From positions 124,001-188,000 of the forward strand of contig JAFDXL010000008.1 in the NCBI GenBank assembly GCA_018267955.1: 64,000 nt of DNA, given 5' to 3'. The number at the start of each line of letters is the position of its first letter. Position 1 is the first letter of the stretch. Shown one piece after another: positions 1 to 9,672 of the stretch. A program made the translations under genes and the position numbers. This stretch comes from Bacteroidota bacterium. GTDB lineage: Bacteria; Bacteroidota; Bacteroidia; Chitinophagales; Chitinophagaceae. A model generated the notes under the pieces. It was not told the DNA's origin. It worked only from the letters and a program-made list of their open reading frames with translations, and made no database searches.

Positions 1-1306
1 TTGGTAGCATAGGCAATTCTATGATTTTGTCCGCCACCACGTCGTTTATCGGGATTGCTTTAAATTTTGTGTCAACGCTATCATAGTCTGCATAGTATAA
101 ATAGTTATTACGTCCTTTTCTAAGAGTTCCTCTTATATGAAAAAGCTGTTCTTTTAATAGCCATTGTGTAAGTGCATTGTCGTTATTAAATGTCTTCTCA
201 TTTTTAATCTCAGCTTTTATCTCATTTACATTAGGTATTGATTTCAGGCTTTTTATCTCACCTTCTTCACTTACCTGGATGATCATTGGATTGTTTATAG
301 ACACCGTTGACGACTGAGGATTACGGGTAACCAGCTCGCAAATCAAAGCAATATCCTGAGGCTCAGAGAGGCATACACCGGTAACGACGATTTTAGCATC
401 GTTATTTTTTATCAGCTGCATTTGGGCATCCGGTAAAAATTTGCTTAAGTTTTCAAAGGAGACTTTTGCTGACTTCATAACATTGCCGTCTGGTGATAAC
501 AACTCTCCAACAATACCGCTGATCACCTGTTTTTTTTCCTTACTGTTATAATATTCTCCACCTAATACAGTCATTCCCTCAGCAAACTTGAAAACAGAAG
601 GGATGATGTTATCATCGTCGCGGGTAAGGTCAATTTCCCGCATAAAGCGTCCGTCACCGGTATTCAGCATTTTAAGGAAGCCTTTGGTCGTTTTATTTTG
701 TGTTTCATATCCTACCAGCACCAGGCGTTCCATCATTGGTTCTACACTGTTCAATACGATGTCCCCTTGGTCTGCTTTGATCTCTTTTGACCAGGACACC
801 TTCATTTCCTGGTCATAGCTGGTCATTTTGTATTCTCTGCTGCTAACAGGTACTATAGTAAGTACACCCATAGGCATGGCACTGCCTATATAATAGGTTT
901 TATCGTTTATCAACACATCTGCTGCTACGCCTTTTTCCACGTTTTGCGCTATCAGTCTCCCGGATATGTCTAGTGCAAGGGTAGTTCTTGTTCTTGACGC
1001 CGGGTCTGCTATAATGAAAACAAATCCTCTTTCTACAAACGCGCTTGCCAGTACATAGGCTCCTTTGGGAACGGCATATTTGAAGTTGCCTGATACCTTT
1101 AATTTAGGATCAAAGAGTACTCCTTTTAAAAAGGTCTTGTCTTTTTCAGTGACGGTGCAATAACTGTATGCCACGCGTGTCATAGGCGCTATTGTAACAC
1201 CAGAAAAATTCTGGGCCGACATACTGTCAACAATAGCATCCTGGGCCATGGACCTTGTAAGGGAAAATGCAAATAATGAAACGAACAGATACGCCTTTCT
1301 TATCAT
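1..1306 (-). CDS. Secreted protein of unknown function, cut by left edge
   Basis: An open frame runs on the minus strand from an ATG at 1306 to the window edge without a stop, giving at least 435 residues; its C-terminus lies outside. The N-terminus (MIRKAYLFVSLFAFSLTRSM, then AQDA) is a clear signal peptide with cleavage before Gln. The mature part is rich in short hydrophobic strands separated by Gly, Asp and Asn turns, which suggests a beta-rich, possibly propeller-like, fold. I see no catalytic motif. It may belong to one of the Bacteroidota-only domain-of-unknown-function families, but I cannot assign it. It is divergent from the giant surface protein at 1600, with about 290 bp between them. 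Confidence 0.8.
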   Translation of the reverse strand, partial: MIRKAYLFVSLFAFSLTRSMAQDAIVDSMSAQNFSGVTIAPMTRVAYSYCTVTEKDKTFLKGVLFDPKLKVSGNFKYAVPKGAYVLASAFVERGFVFIIADPASRTRTTLALDISGRLIAQNVEKGVAADVLINDKTYYIGSAMPMGVLTIVPVSSREYKMTSYDQEMKVSWSKEIKADQGDIVLNSVEPMMERLVLVGYETQNKTTKGFLKMLNTGDGRFMREIDLTRDDDNIIPSVFKFAEGMTVLGGEYYNSKEKKQVISGIVGELLSPDGNVMKSAKVSFENLSKFLPDAQMQLIKNNDAKIVVTGVCLSEPQDIALICELVTRNPQSSTVSINNPMIIQVSEEGEIKSLKSIPNVNEIKAEIKNEKTFNNDNALTQWLLKEQLFHIRGTLRKGRNNYLYYADYDSVDTKFKAIPINDVVADKIIELPMLP

Positions 1307-1440
1307 GATTGGTAATTGAGGTTCTAATATAAGCAATAACCAATAGCCTTTAAAAATTAACCCGACGTAGAAGCAAACAAAATTGTTAAAAAACAATTCG
1401 ATCAACTTTTAAGTAAACATGCTGGTGAAAATGGGTGAGA

Positions 1441-1457
1441 TTTAACCTGCGGTTAAA
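1441..1457. promoter_or_regulatory. 17-bp palindrome in a divergent intergenic region
   Basis: TTTAACC-TGC-GGTTAAA is a perfect 7-bp inverted repeat with a 3-bp spacer, between two divergent genes for secreted proteins. It has the size of a dimeric regulator's operator, but no T-tract follows it, so it is not an obvious terminator. The role is inferred only. Confidence 0.3.
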
Positions 1458-1599
1458 AGCATTCCAAGCCTTGTTTTTAATCTCTATTTAATAGAACAGA
1501 CAATTACCATATTACCAAAAAATCGGTATATTTATACGTGTTTGTATGCCCTAAAAGGGCAATTTATCTATTGCTGTCAATCTTTTAAATTTATATCAA

Positions 1600-4500
1600 T
1601 TGAAAAGAAAATTACACGATCTTTTTAGAGTATCAATGCCTATATCCCTGTTGTTTCTTTGGCCATTCTGCACACAAGCCGGGGAACATAACAACATGGT
1701 TGTACCGGATGCGAATGTATCTTTTATAGAGAACGTTGGGCAAATGATTGATGAGAACTATGTTCCAAGGGAGGATATTGATTTTCGTCTGCAGGGTACT
1801 GCCGTAAATATGTTTGTAAGCAATCACGGGTTACAGTATGTGTGGACGAAGGCTAGTACGATTGAATCAATCAGTTCTGGAAGGCTGAGCGACATAAAGG
1901 GTTCGAGATCGAACGCTACCGCTTTTGACCTTTATAGTTTATACGTAGATATGGTGGGCGCAAATCCTAATGCCAGGCCCGAGGTAGCGGAACAAATCAG
2001 CTATTATGAAAATTATTACTTACCATACTGTAAAGGAAAGACAGCACATAGCTATAAAAAAGTCGTATACAAGAATATTTATCCTAACATAGATTGGGTA
2101 CTATATACAGACGAGGGGAAGAAGGGTGGTTTTAAATATGATTTCATAGTACACAAAGGAGGCAAAGTTTCTGATATCAAATTACAGTATCACGGTGCAA
2201 CATCCATAAAGGTGGTCAATGGCGCGTTAGAGGTAATGACAGAAAACGGTAGCATAACAGAGCAAGCCCCTTATAGTTACGACGCGATCACCGGTAACCA
2301 GGTATCCAGCTCTTACACTTTGAACGGTAATATCCTTGGGCTGCAGGCGGCATCTACTGATAATGATTTGGTGATAGACCCCAGCATTGCATGGAGTACT
2401 TATTTCGGCAATCCGCACAGAGTTTATGCTACATGCGTTGCTGCAGATACTTCCGGTAACTCATTTTTGTGTGGTTCGACAGCGGTCGATGCTATTAGCA
2501 TAGTTCCATTATTTAAGCCCAATACTTATCATGAACACATTAAAGGAGGAACTGACGGATTTGTATTATCGCTTGACATTACCGGTACTAAAAGAAATTT
2601 TACTACTTATTTTGGAGGTAATGATGAGGATGAGATATTAGCAGCAACAACTGATATTGCTGGTAATTTGTACATAGCCGGCATCACTGCCAGTATGACT
2701 GATCTTGCCTATGGAAGCCCCCAGCAGACTACAAATGATGGCAATGGGCTATCAGGAAGCAGCCGTACGGACGGCTTTCTTGCTAAGTTCCAGGGATCAG
2801 GTTATATATCATGGTCTACCTACGTTGGCGGTTCTCAAGTCGACAATTGTTTTGCTGTTGCTGTAGATCGTTCGAATGGAGTTTATGTAGGTGGTAGTAC
2901 AAACAGCACAGATACCATCCCCACCAGTGGCACATTTAATACTACCGGCGGTGATGGTTTTTTAATCAAATATAACCAAACCACCGGGCGCAGGATCTGG
3001 GGGTCCTTCTTTACCAGTGAAGTAGATGCAATTGCCGTAGATAATAAGCAAAATGTGTATATAGGCGGCTCTACCACAAAATATACCGGTATTGCCACAA
3101 CAGGTAGTTTTCAGGCTACTTTTCATACCGGCGGTGCAACGGATGGCTATGTAGCGCGTTTTAATGCCGCTAATGGTACACGGATATGGGGTACTTATTA
3201 TGGAGGCGATACAGATGATGCTGTAACATCCCTGGTATGTGACTCTTTGTATAATGTATACCTCGGCGGTACTACAACCAGCGCTTCGGCGAATCTGGCA
3301 ACAAGTGGTGCCATACGTACGACACCGGGAACGGGTATGATGGCCAAGCTGGATAGTAGCGGTGCTCGTGTTTGGGGTACTTATTATGTAGCGGGAATCA
3401 CTTCTATGGCATTAGGTCCGGATAATAAGGTTTATTTTGGTGGACAAACGGATTCTACAACTGATGTTGCAACTCCGGGATCATACCAGACATCATATAC
3501 CCAGCCAGATTTTTCAAGGCCCGGTCCCAACCCTCCTCCGATATACGATGCTTTTTTCGGTAAGCTTAATAATAGCGGTAAGCGTTTATGGTCGTCCTAT
3601 TTTGGTGGTCCAAATATGGAAAAGTTTACTACAGTAAGCTATGGCTTCGGTAGATTGTATATCGGCGGTTATACAGATAGTAAGGCCGGTATAGCCACGC
3701 CCGGCAGCTTGCAGGATGTGATGGCAGATACCAATATATCCTACATCGCTCAATTTCATAGTGATACCAGTGTGTACATTAAATTTCCTTACGTTGACAC
3801 ATTGCTATGCGAAGGCGGGCCATTGGATCTGAAATATGGTGTAACAGATACCTTTAATAGCAACAATGTGTTTACAGTGCAGATGTCTGATATCAATGGA
3901 AGTTTTGCCAATGCCGTTAATATAGGCACTGCAAATACGACCAGGCAGGGTGTAGTACATTGTACCATGCCAAATCCGGCAGTTGATGGTGTAGGTTATA
4001 AATTAAGGATCATCGCCAGCTCTCCGGCAGATACTTTCTATAATTATGATATGCCTATCAGGGTGTCTGAATATCCCAATCCGGAGATACATGCGACTAG
4101 CCCAGCAGTTTGTGAAAATTCAACACTTGTAATTTACGATATAAACACTGAGCCAACTGGTACAAATTATATATGGGGAGGACCAGGAGGGTTTATTAAT
4201 TATGTAAGGGGTAGTATGAGTAGAGGACCGCTAAGTTTAAGTGACGCAGGTAAGTATTACGTAGAAACAGATAACCACGGCTGTAAGGCAAGGGATACAA
4301 CACTTATTACTATCATACAGAGTCCTGCTGATCCGGTATTAACAGGTGATACCTCCATATGCATAGGTGACTCATTGGCACTAACAGCTCATAGTGCAAC
4401 ACCCGGTGTAACATATACTTGGCAAGGGCCCAATTTGCCTTCAGGGATAGATACCTCATTGCTAGTCATCCAAAACATGGATATGTCTAATGGAGGTATC

Positions 4501-5571
4501 TATAAGGTTGCTGCAGTGATACAAGGAGTTTGCGGTTCAGCATTCACATCAAGAGAGGTAGTTGTTCATCCGTTACCATATCCTTCAACATTTAGTAATT
4601 CGCCAATATGCAGTGGCGATACGCTCAAATTCAATGCAACGGATACGATAGCGGGTGTTACCTATTCCTGGACGGGGCCAAATAATTTTACTTCTTCGAG
4701 CCAAAACAATGTGATCCCCAATGCCACAGAACCATATACCGGTACCTATAAATTAACGACCACATCTATATATGGGTGTAAAGGATCAGTAAATATGAAG
4801 GTTAATGTGAACAGATTGCCAGAGCAGGTAAAAGCTATCAACAATGGGCCTACCTGTACAGGATTGGATCTGCAATTGAATGCCAACAACGGCACGCCGA
4901 ACGCTACCTATAGCTGGACAGGTCCGAACGGATATAGTTCATCTCAGCAAAATCCGTACCTGAGTGGGGTACAACTGGCTAACCAGGGACTGTACACGGT
5001 GGTTGTAGATCTTAATGGCTGCAAAAAACAAGATACCACAAGTGTAACGATATACCAGTCTCCGGATACGCCAAAGCTGAGCAGCAATAGCCCCGTTAAA
5101 ACCGGTGGCATCATTAAGCTATTTATATTAAATCAGCAGGTAGGGGCAACCTATACATGGACAGGACCTAACTCGTTCTATTCCCAATTTCCTAACCCGG
5201 TATTGAACAGTGTGGTGCCGGCATCTGCGGGTGTCTATAAAGTAGTATCTACAATAGGCGTATGTAATAATGAAGATACTATTACAGTGAAGATACTGGA
5301 TGACAGTGTGAGATCGATGGATCCGATGGTCATCTTCCCGAACCCCAACAACGGAACCTTTACTATCAAAGGAAGCACCAAGACGAACGAGAATGTAGAA
5401 ATAACGATTTACGCTTCTGATGGCAAAGAAGTATTTAGTGATGTTGTGGAACCTCAAAACTATATGCTTAATCATACGGTACACTTTACCGGCGCTGCAA
5501 ATGGAATTTATAGGTTGAAACTGTTTGTTGATCGAAAGGTGATCTACTTGTCATTCACCCTTGGTGTCTGA
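1600..5571 (+). CDS. Giant T9SS surface protein: seven-repeat propeller head, Ig-like stalk
   Basis: This is a 1323-residue exported protein. The TTG start at 1600 is chosen because it restores a full signal peptide (MKRKLHDLF.. then a hydrophobic core). Residues about 37-262 form the N-terminal domain usual before SBBP repeats (FIENVGQMIDENY; PNIDWVLY; a closing IDPS). Seven W.TY.GG...D..GN.Y..G.T repeats follow at about 264-715 and probably close as a seven-bladed propeller. Residues about 720-825 are the LSD module (VQMSDINGSF) shared with five other proteins here. Five Ig-like domains (C..D.L..Y.W.GP) start near 832, 917, 1000, 1082 and 1163; the last lacks the first Cys. A type A sorting domain (VIFPNPNNGTF) ends the protein. 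A surface adhesin or sensor role is inference. A hairpin terminator follows. Confidence 0.88.
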   Translation: MKRKLHDLFRVSMPISLLFLWPFCTQAGEHNNMVVPDANVSFIENVGQMIDENYVPREDIDFRLQGTAVNMFVSNHGLQYVWTKASTIESISSGRLSDIKGSRSNATAFDLYSLYVDMVGANPNARPEVAEQISYYENYYLPYCKGKTAHSYKKVVYKNIYPNIDWVLYTDEGKKGGFKYDFIVHKGGKVSDIKLQYHGATSIKVVNGALEVMTENGSITEQAPYSYDAITGNQVSSSYTLNGNILGLQAASTDNDLVIDPSIAWSTYFGNPHRVYATCVAADTSGNSFLCGSTAVDAISIVPLFKPNTYHEHIKGGTDGFVLSLDITGTKRNFTTYFGGNDEDEILAATTDIAGNLYIAGITASMTDLAYGSPQQTTNDGNGLSGSSRTDGFLAKFQGSGYISWSTYVGGSQVDNCFAVAVDRSNGVYVGGSTNSTDTIPTSGTFNTTGGDGFLIKYNQTTGRRIWGSFFTSEVDAIAVDNKQNVYIGGSTTKYTGIATTGSFQATFHTGGATDGYVARFNAANGTRIWGTYYGGDTDDAVTSLVCDSLYNVYLGGTTTSASANLATSGAIRTTPGTGMMAKLDSSGARVWGTYYVAGITSMALGPDNKVYFGGQTDSTTDVATPGSYQTSYTQPDFSRPGPNPPPIYDAFFGKLNNSGKRLWSSYFGGPNMEKFTTVSYGFGRLYIGGYTDSKAGIATPGSLQDVMADTNISYIAQFHSDTSVYIKFPYVDTLLCEGGPLDLKYGVTDTFNSNNVFTVQMSDINGSFANAVNIGTANTTRQGVVHCTMPNPAVDGVGYKLRIIASSPADTFYNYDMPIRVSEYPNPEIHATSPAVCENSTLVIYDINTEPTGTNYIWGGPGGFINYVRGSMSRGPLSLSDAGKYYVETDNHGCKARDTTLITIIQSPADPVLTGDTSICIGDSLALTAHSATPGVTYTWQGPNLPSGIDTSLLVIQNMDMSNGGIYKVAAVIQGVCGSAFTSREVVVHPLPYPSTFSNSPICSGDTLKFNATDTIAGVTYSWTGPNNFTSSSQNNVIPNATEPYTGTYKLTTTSIYGCKGSVNMKVNVNRLPEQVKAINNGPTCTGLDLQLNANNGTPNATYSWTGPNGYSSSQQNPYLSGVQLANQGLYTVVVDLNGCKKQDTTSVTIYQSPDTPKLSSNSPVKTGGIIKLFILNQQVGATYTWTGPNSFYSQFPNPVLNSVVPASAGVYKVVSTIGVCNNEDTITVKILDDSVRSMDPMVIFPNPNNGTFTIKGSTKTNENVEITIYASDGKEVFSDVVEPQNYMLNHTVHFTGAANGIYRLKLFVDRKVIYLSFTLGV

Positions 5572-5592
5572 TGATGCTGGTTGAAACTTAAG

Positions 5593-5642
5593 AACGGTAT
5601 AATGTCTGCCATTAGAAATGCGGATGTTATACCGTTTGTTTT
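5593..5642 (+). terminator. Hairpin terminator after the first giant surface gene
   Basis: AACGGTATAA pairs perfectly with TTATACCGTT across 24 nt, and a run of six T follows shortly after. It lies between the two tandem paralogues and implies that the second has its own promoter. Confidence 0.65.
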
Positions 5643-5680
5643 TTGAGTGCATTATATGAAAACTTAAAGTACGTAAGCCC

Positions 5681-8600
5681 ATGTTTAAATCCTTATCTAA
5701 AAGAACGCCCTTATTTGTAGCCCAGGCCATTCGTTTTGCAATGGCTTTCGTATTAAGTATTACAGGCATTGTTGCTCCGTCGCACGCAAATGTATTTAAT
5801 GGTAAAAGCAATGGTTTTATTGCGAATGTTGGGCAATTGATTGACGAACGAAACCATGCAAGAAATGATGTTGATTTCTACCTGAGCAATTCGTCCGCCT
5901 CTGTGTTTATCGGTAGTGGGCAAATACAGTACGTTTGGAAGAAACCACAGCCTGGTATACAAGGATCAGAACGGTACAAGAAGATTGGTGATGTAGAAAT
6001 GTTCAGTATGTGGGTGCAGTTGCAGGGCGCAAATGTAAAAGCAAAACCAGTGACAGGAGATGAAAGCGATTATTATGAAAATTATTATCTGCCTCATTGC
6101 AATAGCAAACAGGCTCACAGCTACAGCAAAATAATCTACCAGGATATCTATCCGAATATTGATTGGGTGCTCTATGTGGATACATCAATACCCGATGGCT
6201 TTAAGTATGATTTTGTGCTGCACCCCGGCGCGCGCGTATCAGATATTAAACTGCTATACAAGGGCGCTGCTAACCTGGAAAAAATCAATGGAGATGTTAT
6301 GATAACTGCCGCCGGAGGCAGAATTACGGAACATGCTCCTTATACCTATGAAGAGAAAACCGGCCGAAAAATAATATCGTCGTTTGCGCTAAATGATAAC
6401 CTGCTCTCTTTTGACGTTGATGGTAACGATGTAGTTGCTGTTACAACCATTATAGATCCAAGAATAAGCTGGGTACAGAGATATAAGGCGTCGCCTTCCA
6501 TTGCAACCTGCACAGCCTCTGATACATTTGCAAAACCCTACCTCTGTGGCTACACTTCCGCTTCACAATTTATAGTTCCGTTAATCAGCCCCTACCAATC
6601 GCATTACGGAGGAGGAAGCAGTGATTGTGTAATATCAAAATACAACCCCTATGGTACATCCGATATCTGGACTACTTATTATGGAGGGGAGGACGCAGAC
6701 GAGATACATGCGGCTACCTGCGATTTTTATGACAACCTATACATTACCGGCTTAACAGCAAGCCTTACTAATATTAGTACCTACAATTCATTTCAACCAA
6801 CAAATGGAGGAGCAACTTATAGCGGAGGTAGCCATATAGACGCGTTTATTGCAAAGTTTGATGGTTATGGTTCACTGACCTGGGCTACCTATTTTGGTGG
6901 TGTTAAAGTGGAGATCGCCAATGCGATAGCATTCGATAATTTTAATAGTATATACATAGGCGGTGTTACAACAGGGACGGATAGTATTGCAACACCCGGC
7001 TGCTTCCAATCCACTCCTGATATCGGTTTCCTGGCGCGTTTCAATGCCGCCAATGGTTACCGTTCATGGGGTACCTATTACAACGGAGTGATTAACACTA
7101 TAAACGTGTCCAATCGTAATAAGATTTTCATCGGCGGATCAACGTTTGCCTTAACGGGTATCGCCACATCGGGCGCCTTCCAAACTTCTTTTAGTGGTGC
7201 AGCGTACGACGGCTTTGTCGCTATGTTTGAACCTGATGGCACCAGGCGCTGGGGCACTTATTATGGTGGCGGGGGAGTAGATGAAGTATTTGGATTAACG
7301 AATGATTCGCTGGGGAATGTTTTTGTGGGCGGGGCTACTGAAAGTACAGGCTCAGGCTTATCTACAACAGGTGCACTATACACATCCGGGTTTGGAACCA
7401 GGGGCGGAATGATAGGGAAATTAGATTCGGTCGGTCATCTTAGATGGGGGAGTTATTATCCCGGTAAGGTAACATCGTTGGCCCTTGGCCCAGATAATCG
7501 GGTTTATTTTGGGGGAGTAACAGATTACACCACGGGCATCGCAACTGCGAATGCTTACCAATCACAATATACCTATCCTCTGTATGCTACAAACTTGATT
7601 GCATATGACGGCTTTATTGGCGAACTGGATCTTGACGGGAAAAGGCTATATGGAACGTATTTTGGTGATGGCAGCATTGAGTCATCTACTTTTGTAAATT
7701 ATAATTATGGGCAATGGCTCGTGTCTTATACAATAGATAGTCCCGGTATTACCCTGGGTTACCTGATGGAGTTTGAAGGTGATACCAGTGTGTTTATTAA
7801 ATATCCCTATGTCGATTCCATATTATGCGCTGGCGGAAGCCTTGACGTCAATTACAAAGTGACGAAACCCTTCGCAGCGGGTAACATTTTTAAAGTGCAG
7901 TTATCAGATATATCAGGGAGTTTTAACAGCGCTGTAGATATTGGTACAGTAACATCCTCAGTTGCAGGTATTATTAATTGTACCATACCTGCAGGCATAA
8001 CGGAAGGTATGGGTTATAAACTGCGTATCGTGGCCTCAGCTCCTGCTGATACTTTTTATAATTACAATGTACCCATTCGTATATCACATTATCATCGTCC
8101 TGTTGCAGAAGCACAGCTGCCTATATGTGCCAACCTGAACCTAACCTTGATGGACTCCAATGCTGCGGCAGCACCTGCCGATCTGATATATGAATGGATC
8201 AATCCCAATCCCTTAAGATCACACGGAGCATTTGCGCACTATATAGTTAATGATATAAAACTTGTGGATTCAGGAGATTACATTTTAGTTGCCAATAACC
8301 ATGGCTGCATTTCACGCGATACGGTGCATGTGCATATTACGGTAGCTCCGCCGGAACCATTGGTGACAGGTGATACATTGTTGTGTACGGGCGATACACT
8401 GATACTAACAGCACATTCAGCGGTAGATAATGTAACATTTGGATGGTTTAAGCCTGACAATAGTTTTATTAATTACGATAGCGTAATCATAGTGCCCGGC
8501 ATCAGCATGCACGACTCAGGATTATATCGCGTTGCAGCAATATTTGATGGATGCCAGTCTGACCCTAATTATGGGCAGTTGGTAATAGTGCATCCAAGGC

Positions 8601-9595
8601 CTATGCCAGCTGCGGGTAGTAATAGCCCGATCTGCACGGGTGATACGCTGAAGCTGCGAGCAACAGATATACTGGCAGGGTTAAATTATAATTGGTCGGG
8701 CCCCGGCTTCGGTTCGCAGCACAAGGATACAATAATAGCGAATACAACAATAACTGCAAGCGGGAATTATATCATTACCACCACTACCAAATATGGCTGT
8801 AGTAATAGTGATACAATAGCAGTATTAATAAAACCCTTACCTGCAAACATAGATGCGACATCTAACAGCCCGCTGTGCAGCGGTAAAGAACTGCAGTTTG
8901 CCATAAGCAAACCCACACCCGGAACGATATATAACTGGACTGGTCCGCTGAACTACAGCTCCGCCGACCCATCGCCGGTTATAAACAATGCGGCAACTAA
9001 CCAAAGCGGAATGTATTATGTAGCAGCCAACCTGGATGGGTGTATTAAAACTGATAGTGTAGTGGTGACTATCATCAAAACCCCGGATACACCTGCAGCA
9101 GGTAGTAATAGCCCATTGACTACGGGTGGGGTGCTGAAACTTTTTGTAAAAAATGTGGAGCAGGGCGTCAGCTATAACTGGTCTGGGCCTAATAGTTTTA
9201 ATTCCAATAGCGCGGCCGTAACAATCAATAGTGCGATACCCGCTATGAGTGGAACATATACAGTACTGGCCATCAATCAGGGCTGTAGCAGCTGGGATAC
9301 GGTAAATATAACCGTCAGCGATCCTATTGAAAGCAAAGACATTCCGTTTGTAATGTTTCCAAATCCTAACAATGGCAGCTTCCGGATAGTAGGCAGTTCA
9401 CTCACCAATGATAAAATACAATTAGCCGTGTTTGCAACCGATGGCAGGGTGATATACAGGTCTGAGATACAGCCGATAAGCAACAAGGTGGATGAACAGG
9501 TTACGATAACAGGTTTAGCTGCTGGAGTATACCGGTTAAAGATCAGAGCTGATGGTAAGCCCTCTGTAATCTCATTTACTGTTGGGGGGCGTTAA
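5681..9595 (+). CDS. Giant T9SS surface protein, tandem paralogue of the preceding gene
   Basis: This 1304-residue protein repeats the architecture of its upstream neighbour almost step for step. It has a signal peptide with KRT in the n-region, ending near SHA-NVF. Next come the pre-SBBP domain (FIANVGQLIDERN; PNIDWVLY; IDPR), seven propeller repeats at about 262-695, the LSD module (VQLSDISGSF), and five Ig-like domains near 811, 897, 981, 1061 and 1142. The sorting domain (VMFPNPNNGSF) closes the protein. The fifth Ig domain again lacks the leading Cys (SPLTTGG instead of SPxCxGD). Blade order, blade spacing and phrases such as SxALGPDNxVYFGG at blade 6 match between the two, so they look like an old tandem duplication. 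The ligand is unknown. Confidence 0.88.
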   Translation: MFKSLSKRTPLFVAQAIRFAMAFVLSITGIVAPSHANVFNGKSNGFIANVGQLIDERNHARNDVDFYLSNSSASVFIGSGQIQYVWKKPQPGIQGSERYKKIGDVEMFSMWVQLQGANVKAKPVTGDESDYYENYYLPHCNSKQAHSYSKIIYQDIYPNIDWVLYVDTSIPDGFKYDFVLHPGARVSDIKLLYKGAANLEKINGDVMITAAGGRITEHAPYTYEEKTGRKIISSFALNDNLLSFDVDGNDVVAVTTIIDPRISWVQRYKASPSIATCTASDTFAKPYLCGYTSASQFIVPLISPYQSHYGGGSSDCVISKYNPYGTSDIWTTYYGGEDADEIHAATCDFYDNLYITGLTASLTNISTYNSFQPTNGGATYSGGSHIDAFIAKFDGYGSLTWATYFGGVKVEIANAIAFDNFNSIYIGGVTTGTDSIATPGCFQSTPDIGFLARFNAANGYRSWGTYYNGVINTINVSNRNKIFIGGSTFALTGIATSGAFQTSFSGAAYDGFVAMFEPDGTRRWGTYYGGGGVDEVFGLTNDSLGNVFVGGATESTGSGLSTTGALYTSGFGTRGGMIGKLDSVGHLRWGSYYPGKVTSLALGPDNRVYFGGVTDYTTGIATANAYQSQYTYPLYATNLIAYDGFIGELDLDGKRLYGTYFGDGSIESSTFVNYNYGQWLVSYTIDSPGITLGYLMEFEGDTSVFIKYPYVDSILCAGGSLDVNYKVTKPFAAGNIFKVQLSDISGSFNSAVDIGTVTSSVAGIINCTIPAGITEGMGYKLRIVASAPADTFYNYNVPIRISHYHRPVAEAQLPICANLNLTLMDSNAAAAPADLIYEWINPNPLRSHGAFAHYIVNDIKLVDSGDYILVANNHGCISRDTVHVHITVAPPEPLVTGDTLLCTGDTLILTAHSAVDNVTFGWFKPDNSFINYDSVIIVPGISMHDSGLYRVAAIFDGCQSDPNYGQLVIVHPRPMPAAGSNSPICTGDTLKLRATDILAGLNYNWSGPGFGSQHKDTIIANTTITASGNYIITTTTKYGCSNSDTIAVLIKPLPANIDATSNSPLCSGKELQFAISKPTPGTIYNWTGPLNYSSADPSPVINNAATNQSGMYYVAANLDGCIKTDSVVVTIIKTPDTPAAGSNSPLTTGGVLKLFVKNVEQGVSYNWSGPNSFNSNSAAVTINSAIPAMSGTYTVLAINQGCSSWDTVNITVSDPIESKDIPFVMFPNPNNGSFRIVGSSLTNDKIQLAVFATDGRVIYRSEIQPISNKVDEQVTITGLAAGVYRLKIRADGKPSVISFTVGGR

Positions 9596-9672
9596 ATTTA
9601 GCCTTATTTGGTACCACTGCATTGAATTTTGGTATATAAATGAATATCTTCATTGCCTAAATTTTCAAATAC

